Positions 8,510 to 17,044 of a stretch of DNA of 64,000 bases are shown one piece after another. Both the position numbers and the translations under genes were made by a program. The DNA lies in assembly GCA_965207495.1 (NCBI GenBank), contig OZ242287.1:4092001-4156000 (forward strand). The letters are read 5' to 3'. The notes beneath the pieces were generated by a model. It searched no databases and was not told the DNA's origin. It was given only the letters and a program-made list of their open reading frames with translations. How positions within the stretch are numbered: the stretch's first letter is position 1; every line of letters begins with the position of its first letter. This DNA is from Bin5 sp965207495. GTDB lineage: Bacteria; Chloroflexota; Anaerolineae; Caldilineales; Caldilineaceae.

Positions 8510-9453
8510 GCGAGAGCGGGCAACGTATTTGGGCGCCGGTCTTCATTCTCATCACCATTGTTGTTTTGTGGGAGGCGCTGGTGACGGCCTTCAACATTCA
8601 GCAGTTTCTGTTGCCCAAGCCTTCGGCCATCGTTGGCAATCTAGTTCAGATCGTCGTACTCGACGGTTTGGCGTCATCGGGGGAGTCGGGAGAAGTGCGC
8701 TCTTTGGACAACAGGTTTTTCACTGTGCTGCCCTCAGGTGTTTCACCTGAAGACCAAGAGGCACTTGAGGAAGCTCGCTGGTTTGCGTTGCGCGTTGGGG
8801 ACAACAATGTTTCGGTTCTACGGGGAAACAACCTGACCCCGATCCTGGCGGCCAGCTGGTTCACGTTGAAGGAGGCGCTGGGGGGAATGGCGATGGGTAC
8901 GCTGGCAGGGATTGCGGTTGCGCTTGCCACGACGCGTTGGACTGCCACGCGGGAGGCGCTGCTTCCCTTCGCGATCGCGGCCAACTCGATGCCGATTATC
9001 GCTTTCGCTCCTATCATGAATAACTGGTTTGGCCTCGACAACCCGTTTTCCAAAATGGCGATTGTAACGATCATGATATTTTTCCCGATCATGATCAATA
9101 CCGTGCGGGGTCTATTTTCGGTCGACAGCCGTTCGCTGGAGTTGATGCGCTCGTATGCTGCCAGCGACACCGAAATTCTCATCAAGCTGCGGATCCCCAA
9201 TGCGCTGCCGTCATTGTTCAGCGGCCTGAAAGTGGCGGGGGCGCTGGCCATGATTGGAGCCATCGTGGGCGAATACTTTGGCGGGCCCCGTATCGCTTTG
9301 GGCGTGTTTATCACGCAGGAGGCGGCGCTATTCCGTTTCGCTTCGGCTTGGGCCGCGATTCTGGTTGCCTGTCTGATAGGCATCACTATCTATCTCGTCA
9401 TCCTGGTAGCGGAACGGTTGGCCTTGCCCTGGCATCCGACCTTCCGCGCATAG
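8506..9453 (+). CDS. ABC transporter permease, NitT/TauT type (second permease)
   Basis: A 315-residue membrane protein with one N-terminal helix (about residues 8-26), a long hydrophilic insertion of about 85 residues, and a five-helix C-terminal permease domain. The EAA loop is at about residues 216-235 (SYAASDTEILIKLRIPNALP). The arrangement copies that of the permease at 4514-5431, but the two inserts are unrelated in sequence by eye. Two distinct permeases, one ATPase and one lipoprotein binding protein make a complete importer. ATG overlaps the ATPase stop by four bases. The large extracytoplasmic loop after helix 1 is unusual for this family and may contact the binding protein. Confidence 0.88.
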   Translation: MSESGQRIWAPVFILITIVVLWEALVTAFNIQQFLLPKPSAIVGNLVQIVVLDGLASSGESGEVRSLDNRFFTVLPSGVSPEDQEALEEARWFALRVGDNNVSVLRGNNLTPILAASWFTLKEALGGMAMGTLAGIAVALATTRWTATREALLPFAIAANSMPIIAFAPIMNNWFGLDNPFSKMAIVTIMIFFPIMINTVRGLFSVDSRSLELMRSYAASDTEILIKLRIPNALPSLFSGLKVAGALAMIGAIVGEYFGGPRIALGVFITQEAALFRFASAWAAILVACLIGITIYLVILVAERLALPWHPTFRA

Positions 9454-9495
9454 TCATAGTTGATTGACGCAATCACAGTTCATCAGGAGGATCTT

Positions 9496-10635
9496 ATGAA
9501 AAGTCGAACATCACTGTTATTGACCGGGTGCGCCCTGTTAATTCTGGTTCTGGGGGCCTGCGTGCCTGCAGCACCGGCTACGGATTCCGGCGGCGACATG
9601 GCGGCTTCCGACGGGGGATGCGCTGAAATGACTCCGGTCAAGTTGCAGCTCCAGTGGGTGACGCAGTCCCAGTTCGCCGGCTACTTTGCCGCTGTAGACC
9701 AGGGCTTTTACGCCGAGCAGTGCCTGGACGTGACAATCCTGGAAGGGGCAGTCGATATCGTCCCTCAGCAGGTGGTGGCTTCCGGACAGGCCGAGTTTGG
9801 TCTGGCCTGGGTGCCCAAGGTGTTGGCGTCACGGGCTGAAGGCGCGGATCTGGTCAACATCGCCCAGGTATTCCAGCGCAGCGGTACACTGGAGGTCTCC
9901 TGGGCCGACGCGCCGGTGGAAACGATCGCCGACATGGCCGGAAAGAAGGTTGGAACGTGGGGTTTCGGCAACGAGCATGAGTTGTTCGTGGCGATGCGGG
10001 CAGAGGGTATCGATCCGAATAACCCGGACGATGTGACCATCATCCAGCAGAGCTTCGACATGCTGGCACTGCTCAACCGGGAGCTCGACGCGGCCCAGGC
10101 TATGACTTACAACGAGTACGCCCAGGTGTTGGAAGCCGTCAACCCGGAGACCGGCGAACTCTATCAGCCGTCCGACCTGGTGGTCATCGACTTCAATGAC
10201 GTCGGCACAGCCATGCTGCAGGACCATGTCTTCGCCCGCGAAGCCTGGCTGGCGGAGGAGGGCAATGAGGACATTGCGGTTCGCTTCCTGGCCGGCAGCT
10301 TCAAGGGCTGGCAGTTCTGCCGCGACAACTTCGACGCTTGTGTGCAGGTTGTTCTGGATAACGGTCCTACTCTCGGACAGAGCCATATGAGCTGGCAGCT
10401 GAACGAGATCAACAAGTTGATCTGGCCTTCACCGGCCGGCATTGGCGTTATGGACCAGGCGCTGTGGGACCAGACCGTGCAGGTGTCGGTTGACGGCGGC
10501 GTTATCCCAGAGGCCCCAAGCGACGGCGCACACCGTACCGATCTGGCCAAGGCGGCTCTTGAGCTTGTGGAAGGTGACACGATGGGAGATAGCTACACGC
10601 CCATCGAGGTCGAGCTGGTCGAGGGCGGCGAATAG
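9496..10635 (+). CDS. ABC transporter substrate-binding lipoprotein, NMT1/THI5-like
   Basis: The 379-residue protein starts with a lipoprotein signal peptide: a positively charged MKSR, a hydrophobic stretch, and the lipobox LGAC with Cys22 as the lipidated residue. A low-complexity linker is followed by an NMT1/THI5-type periplasmic-binding fold (KLQLQWVTQSQFAGYFAA, DQGFYAEQCLDV, ADMAGKKVGTWGFGNE). Family members bind thiamine-precursor pyrimidines, riboflavin or related heterocycles. Together with the upstream dihydropyrimidinase this suggests pyrimidine/hydantoin capture. The ATG at 9496 is preceded by AGGAGG at 9485-9490; an upstream in-frame start at 9460 has no such site. Last gene of the importer, followed by a strong hairpin. 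Confidence 0.92.
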   Translation: MKSRTSLLLTGCALLILVLGACVPAAPATDSGGDMAASDGGCAEMTPVKLQLQWVTQSQFAGYFAAVDQGFYAEQCLDVTILEGAVDIVPQQVVASGQAEFGLAWVPKVLASRAEGADLVNIAQVFQRSGTLEVSWADAPVETIADMAGKKVGTWGFGNEHELFVAMRAEGIDPNNPDDVTIIQQSFDMLALLNRELDAAQAMTYNEYAQVLEAVNPETGELYQPSDLVVIDFNDVGTAMLQDHVFAREAWLAEEGNEDIAVRFLAGSFKGWQFCRDNFDACVQVVLDNGPTLGQSHMSWQLNEINKLIWPSPAGIGVMDQALWDQTVQVSVDGGVIPEAPSDGAHRTDLAKAALELVEGDTMGDSYTPIEVELVEGGE

Positions 10636-10661
10636 ACCATCCTATAGCGACAATATTGCGC

Positions 10662-10706
10662 GCGTACAGTGGCCGGCAATCGGTTGGTTTGCCAGCCACT
10701 GTACGC
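10662..10706 (+). terminator. Long hairpin after the importer operon (candidate terminator)
   Basis: Arms 10662-10679 and 10689-10706 (outer part GCGTACAGTGGC / GCCACTGTACGC) form an 18-bp stem with one mismatch and a 9-base loop. There is no T-run after it, so it may be a factor-assisted terminator or mRNA-end stabiliser rather than a classical intrinsic terminator. It lies 26 bases after the binding-protein stop. Confidence 0.55.
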
Positions 10707-10738
10707 CTGCGCCCGCTTGGGGAAAAGGAGGAGGTGAA

Positions 10739-11347
10739 TTGCGGCGAGTTCAGGAATCGGTGACAGCCACATACGCGGCAGAGACGCAGCAGTTTCCCGA
10801 CCAGGGCCAATGGTCGTATGACGACTATGCCCGTCTCCCTGACGACGGAAAGCGATACGAAGTAATACGGGGAGAACTTTATATGTCGGCCGCGCCGCGT
10901 CCTTTGCACCAGCGGGTCATAACTCGTCTTTCCTTTTACCTGGAAGGATTTCTCGAAGATACTGGTCTAGGGACGGCTTACGTCGCCCCGATTGACGTAA
11001 TCCTTCCAGAGAAACTGGGTGACCCGGTCCAGCCGGATATCATTTTCATCCGACGAGAAAGACTCCAGATTGTGGAGGACCTCAACATCCAGGGCGCGCC
11101 GGAGCTGGTCGTTGAAGTACTGTCACCCTCCAACCCTGCCCACGACCGCAGCCTCAAGTACGAACTCTACGAACGGGCAGGCGTGCAGGAATACTGGATC
11201 ATCGATCCCCACGAGCGGACAGTAGAGATTCATGGTCTGCGTGGGGGCGCCTACGAACTGGTGGGACAGTGGGGTCAAGATGAAGTGGCCCGCTCAGAAC
11301 TGCTGGACGGATTTGCCGTTTCAGTCGACGGGATCATTCCGGCATGA
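10739..11347 (+). CDS. Uma2-family (DUF820) restriction-endonuclease-fold protein
   Basis: A protein of about 202 residues with the Uma2 pattern: YDDYARLPDDGKRYEVIRGELY, then VQPDIIFIRRER and the nuclease-like core ELVVEVLSPSNPAHDRSLKYELYERAGVQEYWIIDP, carrying the PD-(D/E)xK-type D...ExxS...K residues. These proteins are multi-copy in Cyanobacteria and Chloroflexota; their biological role is unsettled. TTG 10739 is chosen because GGAGGAGG lies at 10727-10734; GTG 10760 is the alternative. Its last codons overlap the ATG of the next gene, though no functional relation is obvious. Confidence 0.85.
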   Translation: MRRVQESVTATYAAETQQFPDQGQWSYDDYARLPDDGKRYEVIRGELYMSAAPRPLHQRVITRLSFYLEGFLEDTGLGTAYVAPIDVILPEKLGDPVQPDIIFIRRERLQIVEDLNIQGAPELVVEVLSPSNPAHDRSLKYELYERAGVQEYWIIDPHERTVEIHGLRGGAYELVGQWGQDEVARSELLDGFAVSVDGIIPA

Positions 11348-12189
11348 TTCTGGTGACGGGCGCGGCGGGCAAGACCGGCAGGGCGGTCCTTCAAGCTCTG
11401 GCCCGGAGAGGACGGCCGGCGCGCGCCTGGCTACGGCGTCCCAAACAAGCCGAGGATTGGCTGTCGGCAGATACAGTTGTCGGCGACCTGGAAAATGCGC
11501 GCCTGTGGGAGGAGGCGTGCCGGGGGGTCGACGCGATTTATCTGATCTGCCCGAATATGTACGCCCGCGAACTGGAGGTCAGCAGGTTGGCCATGCGGGC
11601 TGCGCGGGAGTCCGGCGTCAAGCGCATCGTTTATCACTCTGTGCTTCATCCGCAGACTGAAGAGATGCCGCATCACTGGCAGAAGCTGCGCGTGGAGGAG
11701 GAGATTTTCCGCAGCGGCCTGCCTTTCACTATTGTGCAACCGTGCGCCTATATGCAGAACGTGCTAGCCTACAGAGAAGAGATAGAGGCGACAGGGCGGT
11801 ACAGCGTGCCCTATGATGTCGAGGCCCGCTTCGCGCTGGTTGATCTTGATGACGTTGCATCAGCCGCTGCACGCGTTCTGACCGAATCAGGCCATGAAGG
11901 GGCGGTATACGAGTTGGCCGGGCCTGCGAATCTATCGTCGGTAGAGATCGCACAGAGCCTGGCGGAACGATTGGGGCGACCGGTTGAGGCCGTTGAAATG
12001 CCCTTGGCGGCTTGGAAGCGCACTGCTCGCGCCGGTGGAATGCCCTCCGAAACAGTAGGTTGGCTGGCCGCGATGTTTGGCTACTATGACAGCTACGGAC
12101 TGATTGGAAACGGCAACGTCCTGGGCTGGCTGCTGGAACGCGCTCCGACATCACTGGCCCAATTCATGGCGCGAACATTCACTGACTGA
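11344..12189 (+). CDS. NmrA-like NAD(P)-binding protein (atypical SDR)
   Basis: A 281-residue atypical short-chain dehydrogenase/reductase. The nucleotide-binding loop is GAAGKTG at residues 6-12, and the mid-region VKRIVYHSVLHP / QPCAYMQNVLAY is typical of NmrA/quinone-reductase-2-like proteins, which bind NAD(P) and act as redox sensors or reductases. The family often lacks the full Tyr-x3-Lys catalytic pair, and I see none in the expected place. ATG overlaps the Uma2 stop (ATGA). Substrate and partner are unknown. Confidence 0.82.
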   Translation: MILVTGAAGKTGRAVLQALARRGRPARAWLRRPKQAEDWLSADTVVGDLENARLWEEACRGVDAIYLICPNMYARELEVSRLAMRAARESGVKRIVYHSVLHPQTEEMPHHWQKLRVEEEIFRSGLPFTIVQPCAYMQNVLAYREEIEATGRYSVPYDVEARFALVDLDDVASAAARVLTESGHEGAVYELAGPANLSSVEIAQSLAERLGRPVEAVEMPLAAWKRTARAGGMPSETVGWLAAMFGYYDSYGLIGNGNVLGWLLERAPTSLAQFMARTFTD

Positions 12190-12265
12190 CGCGAGGCGCC
12201 GTTCCTGACGTACTGGCCCTTTCGATGGGGTCGGCTGAAAGTCAAGGTTGTCCAGAGAGAGAGTT

Positions 12266-13111
12266 ATGCAGTTCATCCTTTCCACGGGTTCACTATACAG
12301 CTACAGCATCGACCGGGTCTTTGCCCTGGCGGCCGAGGCCGGTTTTGACGGCATCGAAGTCCTAATCGATCACCGTTGGGACACCCGCCAGACCGACTAT
12401 CTGCGGCACTTGGTGGACAGCCACCAGCTGCCCATCCCGGCTTTGCACAGTCCTTTCAGCCGCAACTGCAATGGTTGGGGCGAGAGCGAGTACGGGGCCG
12501 TCGCGCGCACGGCTGAGCTGGCGGTCGAACTAGGCGCCGAGGTGGTCATACATCACCTCCCCACGCGCTTCGGATACGGTTTCCTGCAGACTGCCAGGCG
12601 TAGTCTCTTGCTGCCAAACCCGTTCAGTTCGGACCATCGGAACTACGCGAGCTGGCTGACAGAGAGCTATGCCGCGCTTCAGGCATCAGTGGACGTGCTG
12701 CTTTGTATCGAGAACCTGCCGGCACACCGCGTTATGGGCATGCAAGTCAACCCCGCCCGTTGGAACGCGCACAGCCGGGCAACGCTTGACGACATCGCTC
12801 GCTTCCCACATATCACCCTGGATACGACCCATCTGGGCACGTGGGGGCTTGATCCTGTCGAGGCTTACGAACGCTGGGGGGAGCGGGTCAAGCACGTTCA
12901 TCTCAGCAACTTTGACGGCAGCGAGCACCGCCGGCCGGAAGACGGCTTGTTGCGGTTGGATGCGCTGCTGGCGCGTATGGCCGCGGACGGATACGGTTAC
13001 TCGATTTCGTTGGAGTTGCAGCCGGATGCACTGGATGCGGGCGCGCCGGACAGCAGAATCGTTGAACTGTTGCGTGGTAGCTTGCACTACTGCCGGGAGG
13101 CGGTAGGGTAG
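12266..13111 (+). CDS. Sugar phosphate isomerase/epimerase (TIM barrel, xylose isomerase-like)
   Basis: 281 residues with the AP-endonuclease-2/xylose-isomerase-like TIM barrel: AAEAGFDGIEVLIDH near the N terminus, HSPFSRN, VVIHHLP, LLCIENLP, ITLDTTHLGTWG and VKHVHLSNFDG, which supply the usual metal-binding Glu, Asp and His residues. Family members isomerise sugars, inositol derivatives or hydroxypyruvate. ATG 12266 follows a GAGAGAGAG purine run; an upstream TTG at 12248 is less convincing. It converges on a Gfo/Idh dehydrogenase, a common functional partner, with a terminator hairpin between them. Confidence 0.85.
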   Translation: MQFILSTGSLYSYSIDRVFALAAEAGFDGIEVLIDHRWDTRQTDYLRHLVDSHQLPIPALHSPFSRNCNGWGESEYGAVARTAELAVELGAEVVIHHLPTRFGYGFLQTARRSLLLPNPFSSDHRNYASWLTESYAALQASVDVLLCIENLPAHRVMGMQVNPARWNAHSRATLDDIARFPHITLDTTHLGTWGLDPVEAYERWGERVKHVHLSNFDGSEHRRPEDGLLRLDALLARMAADGYGYSISLELQPDALDAGAPDSRIVELLRGSLHYCREAVG

Positions 13112-13119
13112 GTAAGGAA

Positions 13120-13145
13120 GAGAGCAGCTTCCGAAAGCTGCTCTC
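13120..13145. terminator. Bidirectional hairpin terminator between convergent genes
   Basis: GAGAGCAGCTT (13120-13130) and AAGCTGCTCTC (13135-13145) pair perfectly over 11 bp with a CCGA loop. It sits nine bases after the isomerase stop and 42 bases before the end of the convergent Gfo/Idh gene. No long T-run follows on either strand. Confidence 0.6.
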
Positions 13146-13186
13146 CCAGAGATTGTAGTCTTGGGTTGTTGCCTGCCTCCCAGCGC

Positions 13187-14167
13187 CTATTCCATCGGAT
13201 AGCGCAATCCCCATTCCTCTCGCAGGCCGTCCATCAGACGCATAATGGCCAATGACTCGTCCAGGGGCATCAGCTCGTGCTCGGTGAGGCCTTCGCGCAG
13301 ACAACGGCCACATTCGACGGCCTGATAGTTCCAGCCATTGCCTATGATATCGGGATGCACGGTCTCCGGTTCGCGGCCGTCGCGCGTGATGGTGAAGCCG
13401 GAGGGGGTCCACCAGCGGTCGCGGGCGCGAATTTCCCCTTGAGTCCCACTAATCAGCAAGGAATCGGGCGAGTTGGCGCGGACGGCGGTGGACATGACAG
13501 CCAATGCGCCGTCCTCGTACTGGAATAGCATCCCTGCCAACTCGTCCACGCCGGTCTCGCCCAAGTGCGCCAGCGATTTGACTCGGGCCGGGCCCCCAAG
13601 CAGGTGGTGGATGAGCGAAATGGGGTAAACGCCGACGTCGAGCAAGGCGCCTCCGCCCAGATTGGGATTGAAGGTGCGGCGTTCCGGATTCAGTGGGGCG
13701 CGATAGCAGAAATCTGCCTGGTAGAGGCGAATGTCGCCGATCTGTCCGTCCTCGATGCGACGAACCATGTCACGGATGTGAGGCAGGAAACGCGTCCACA
13801 TCGCCTCCATCAGGAAGACGCCGTGTTCGCGGGCGCAGTCGATCATCTCCTGTGCTTCGGCGCTGTTGATGGCGAAGGGCTTTTCGCAGAGTACCGCTTT
13901 GCCGGCGCGCAAGCAGGTGATTGTATTCTCTTTGTGCAGAGGGTGAGGGGTGGCGATGTAGATTATATCGACATCGGGGTCGGCAGCAAGCCCGTCGTAG
14001 GTGGGGTGCCGGTTCGGGATTCCGAACCTGTCGGCGAAGTTGTCGGCCGTCTGCTGCGATCGAGAACCGACGGCGACGATTTCGGCGTCCTGCTCTGCAG
14101 CTAGTCCGGTTGCAAAGTCGCCAGCGATACGACCAGTGCCCAATACACCCCAGCGAATCTTATCCAT
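13187..14167 (-). CDS. Gfo/Idh/MocA-family oxidoreductase
   Basis: A 326-residue NAD(P)-dependent dehydrogenase. The Rossmann motif GVLGTGRIAG is at residues 7-16, and the family's catalytic-lysine motif Glu95-Lys96-Pro97 (LCEKPFAIN) is intact. The C-terminal substrate domain has GGGALLDVGVYPISLIHHLLGG with the expected Asp and His. Such enzymes oxidise sugars, inositols or related polyols; trans-dihydrodiol dehydrogenases are the closest style (WTRFLPHIRDM). Divergent from the DegT aminotransferase, convergent with the sugar isomerase. The substrate is unknown. Confidence 0.9.
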   Translation of the reverse strand: MDKIRWGVLGTGRIAGDFATGLAAEQDAEIVAVGSRSQQTADNFADRFGIPNRHPTYDGLAADPDVDIIYIATPHPLHKENTITCLRAGKAVLCEKPFAINSAEAQEMIDCAREHGVFLMEAMWTRFLPHIRDMVRRIEDGQIGDIRLYQADFCYRAPLNPERRTFNPNLGGGALLDVGVYPISLIHHLLGGPARVKSLAHLGETGVDELAGMLFQYEDGALAVMSTAVRANSPDSLLISGTQGEIRARDRWWTPSGFTITRDGREPETVHPDIIGNGWNYQAVECGRCLREGLTEHELMPLDESLAIMRLMDGLREEWGLRYPME

Positions 14168-14235
14168 GTTTTCGACTCCAGAAGTCTTTGCCTTAATTCG
14201 GTACAGTTGGGAAAGTTAAACACGACTGCTGCAGA

Positions 14236-14264
14236 CTGTCAACCGTATGGCGCTATGTTATACT
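14236..14264 (+). promoter_or_regulatory. Candidate promoter for the DegT-type aminotransferase
   Basis: CTGTCA at 14236-14241 and TATACT at 14259-14264 with a 17-base spacer. The predicted transcription start near 14271 leaves a leader of about 100 bases before ATG 14369. Confidence 0.45.
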
Positions 14265-14368
14265 GGTCGCGGTTCCAGGGGCCCGCGCGTGTGTAAACTT
14301 TGGGTACCGATTGGCTGCTTTATGGGACACAATTTCGCCGGTTTGGGGTCGGAATAGGAGGAGAGTGT

Positions 14369-15646
14369 ATGACAGCGAACGCCTCAACACTGCTCGCACT
14401 AGAAGGCGGGACGCCAGCCCGCAGCCGGACGGATTCGCAACTGGCGCCCGGCGGCCAAGCCATAGATGAAGCGGAGGAACAGGCGGTTCTCGAGGTGCTG
14501 CGGGCCAAACGGCTGTTCCGTTTTACCGGCTCGGAGGAAGGGGAATCGAAGGCGGACCAGTTTGAGCGCGCTTTTGCCTCATCGGTTGGCACTGCCTACG
14601 CCCTGGCGGTTACCTCCGGGACGGCGGCGCTGGTCACGGGGTTGCAAGGCATCGGCATCGGGCCGGGAGACGAGGTGATCGTTCCGGCGTACACGTGGAT
14701 GGCCTCTGCCACGGCTGTGATGACGGTGGGCGGCATCCCGATCGTTGCCGAGATCGATGAATCGCTGACGCTCGACGCGGCGGACGTGGAGCGCAAGATC
14801 AGCCCGCACACCAAGGCGATCATGCCGGTGCATATGCGGGGGGCGCCAGCGCGCATGGATGCTATTCTTGACGTGGCCAACCGTCACGGGCTGCGGGTGA
14901 TCGAGGACTGTGCGCAGGGCAACGGGGCCAGCTTTCAGGGCCGCCGACTGGGCTCTATCGGCGACGTTGGCTGCTTCAGCCTGCAGTTCAGCAAGATCAT
15001 CACGACCGGCGAAGGCGGGATGGTGACGACCGGTGACCGGGAGATTTGGCAGAGGGCTTTCATGTTTCACGACGTGGCCGCCTGGAACCGGTTGGATATA
15101 CAGGACGTTGACGTGTTGTGGGGCGCCAACTTTCGGATGGCGGAAATGCCTGCGGCGATCGGACTGGTGCAGTTGGAACGGCTGCAGGGCATCGTTGCCG
15201 CGGCCCGCGCGAGGCAGGCGATGCTGATGGACGGAATCGGTCCGACCGCGGCGGCCAAAGGTGTCACTTTTCGAGATGTTCCCGATCCTGAGGGCGACAG
15301 CGCCATCACCCTGGCTATGTTCGTGGAAACGCCTGCCAAGGCCCAATCGGTCGCACATGCTTTGAATGCCGAGAACATCTCCGCCGGTGTGCTGTACCGG
15401 CCGGACCGGCAGGATATCCATATTTACGCCCACTGGTTACCGGTTCTTGCGAAGCGCACGTGGACGGACAGCGGCGGACCCTGGCGCTGGGCGAAAAGGG
15501 ATATAGCCTATTCGCCGGACATGTGCCCGCGATCATTGGATATACTGGCCAGGTCGGTGGTGTTGAACGTGGACCCGTCTTTGGGTAATTCGGATGTGGA
15601 GGAGACGATCGACGGCGTAACGAAGGTGCTTGACGCTCTTGCGTAA
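14369..15646 (+). CDS. DegT/DnrJ/EryC1/StrS-family aminotransferase
   Basis: 425-residue PLP-dependent sugar aminotransferase-type protein. The PLP lysine is Lys209 in LQFSKIITTGEGG, preceded by the diagnostic VIEDCAQGNGASFQGRRLGS and FSLQFS segments. The N-terminal part has VTSGTAALVTGLQ and VIVPAYTWMASATAV, the cofactor phosphate and substrate regions. The family aminates keto-sugars for polysaccharides or antibiotics and includes AHBA synthase-like members. ATG 14369 has a strong AGGAGGAGA site at 14357-14365. A lipoprotein and two glycosyltransferases follow on the same strand, compatible with surface-glycan synthesis, but no other nucleotide-sugar gene is present. Confidence 0.9.
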   Translation: MTANASTLLALEGGTPARSRTDSQLAPGGQAIDEAEEQAVLEVLRAKRLFRFTGSEEGESKADQFERAFASSVGTAYALAVTSGTAALVTGLQGIGIGPGDEVIVPAYTWMASATAVMTVGGIPIVAEIDESLTLDAADVERKISPHTKAIMPVHMRGAPARMDAILDVANRHGLRVIEDCAQGNGASFQGRRLGSIGDVGCFSLQFSKIITTGEGGMVTTGDREIWQRAFMFHDVAAWNRLDIQDVDVLWGANFRMAEMPAAIGLVQLERLQGIVAAARARQAMLMDGIGPTAAAKGVTFRDVPDPEGDSAITLAMFVETPAKAQSVAHALNAENISAGVLYRPDRQDIHIYAHWLPVLAKRTWTDSGGPWRWAKRDIAYSPDMCPRSLDILARSVVLNVDPSLGNSDVEETIDGVTKVLDALA

Positions 15647-15678
15647 TTCGCGGTTTTGAACTCCCAGCCAACTAAACC

Positions 15679-16998
15679 ATGCAAAAGATTTCCGTCTGGA
15701 TTGTCGTTTTCGCCCTGCTGCTGGCCGGTTGCGGCCGACTGAATGTGGGGATTGGGCCGCTGTTGCGCGACGTGACGGTGGCGCCCGATCAGATATCTCC
15801 TAACGCGGACGGCGATACGGATGTCACTGAGATTCGCTATACTCTCAGCCGCTCCGCCTATATCAGCATTTTTTTCGAGAACGAAGAGGGTGACCAATTC
15901 TTCTTTCGCCAGAACCGCCGACGCTCCCCCGGCAGTTATAGTGTGCTGTGGGGGGGCGTGATGGATGAACCTGACGTCACCCAGGTCGAAGGCGGAACAG
16001 AAGAGATCCTCAGCCGCGTCTTGCCGGACGGAAAGTATCGGTGGTTTGTAAAGGCATCGGACGACGATGCCAACACGGAAACTGCGGACGGTACGATTAC
16101 GTTGGAGAACGGAGACACTGAGGTACCGAAATTGGAGAGCTTTGCCGTCATGCCCACGGTTTTCCGGCCTAACCTGGACGGCTTGCGGGACGACTGGGTC
16201 AGTATCTCTTACAACCTGACTAAAGAGGTACAGAACATTCAGGTATATCTTGAGGATCCCGACAGGCCGGGTGTGAAGGTACATATCGCGGAAGGGCCAA
16301 ACACAATTGAACCTGAGGAAGCTGGAAACCATACATACAAGTATTTCGGCGGCGTCGACTTGAATGCGGAACCGCCACCAGACGGGGAGTACGTAGTGGT
16401 TGGCGAGGCACACGATCTTGCCGGCAATCGTGTGCGGGTTACTCGTAAACTGAGTATCGAAATGGGAGGCAGGCCGCGAGCCGACGTCGTTCAAGGCGAG
16501 ATCGAATGGGCAAACGAAGTCAATCGCGTTGTCAGCGTACCGATCGGGCAGAAGCTCTGTTTCACAACCATTGTCAAGAACGAGGGAGACGTGCCTGTCC
16601 GCACGAATGGCCCCTGGCCGGGCCAGGAGTATACTTTCGCTAAGGACTTTATTCCTGAAACCTTCAACAATATCGCTTCCAGGCCGGAAAACCTCGGCAA
16701 GTACTGGTTTGAGTTACCCGGCGTGTTTCGATTCGGTCTTAACTTCAGTACCACTGGGTATCCATATCCTTTCCGATGGGCCATCGGCCGTGAAGAAGAT
16801 TTGGAATACATTGAAATTGATGGCGAGAGAGCGTGGTATCTGATGCCGGGCAATTCCGGTAGGGTCAGCGGCTGCATTCTTTTTGAGGGACGCCCGCCTG
16901 GGGGCAACGTCCTTTGGTGGGGAGGGCTGATCCACGAAGCATACGGCCACCCTAACGATTTCATTGACCGTATCACTGTCAACGTAGGAACCGAATAA
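15679..16998 (+). CDS. Secreted lipoprotein with FlgD-type Ig-like repeats
   Basis: 439-residue lipoprotein: signal peptide with lipobox LAGC, lipidated at Cys18. The mature part holds at least two FlgD/immunoglobulin-like modules, marked by repeated starts of the type VAPDQISPNADGDTD and VMPTVFRPNLDGLRDDW, each followed by a beta-rich VRYTLS/ISYNLT strand and a closing LPDGKYRWFVKA or PPDGEYVVVGEA strand. The C-terminal third (about 280-439) is a separate region that I do not recognise, with KLCFTTIVKNEG and conserved Trp/Gly. Likely exposed on the cell surface. Function is unknown; the genes downstream are glycosyltransferases. Confidence 0.8.
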   Translation: MQKISVWIVVFALLLAGCGRLNVGIGPLLRDVTVAPDQISPNADGDTDVTEIRYTLSRSAYISIFFENEEGDQFFFRQNRRRSPGSYSVLWGGVMDEPDVTQVEGGTEEILSRVLPDGKYRWFVKASDDDANTETADGTITLENGDTEVPKLESFAVMPTVFRPNLDGLRDDWVSISYNLTKEVQNIQVYLEDPDRPGVKVHIAEGPNTIEPEEAGNHTYKYFGGVDLNAEPPPDGEYVVVGEAHDLAGNRVRVTRKLSIEMGGRPRADVVQGEIEWANEVNRVVSVPIGQKLCFTTIVKNEGDVPVRTNGPWPGQEYTFAKDFIPETFNNIASRPENLGKYWFELPGVFRFGLNFSTTGYPYPFRWAIGREEDLEYIEIDGERAWYLMPGNSGRVSGCILFEGRPPGGNVLWWGGLIHEAYGHPNDFIDRITVNVGTE

Positions 16999-17044
16999 GC
17001 TGTGTAAGGGAACTCTTAGGGCCCTCCAGTCACCGAGTTGTTTC

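Noticed and set aside
14579..15433. 284-codon minus-strand ORF
   Set aside because: Antisense to the DegT aminotransferase; His/Arg-rich translation typical of a shadow frame.
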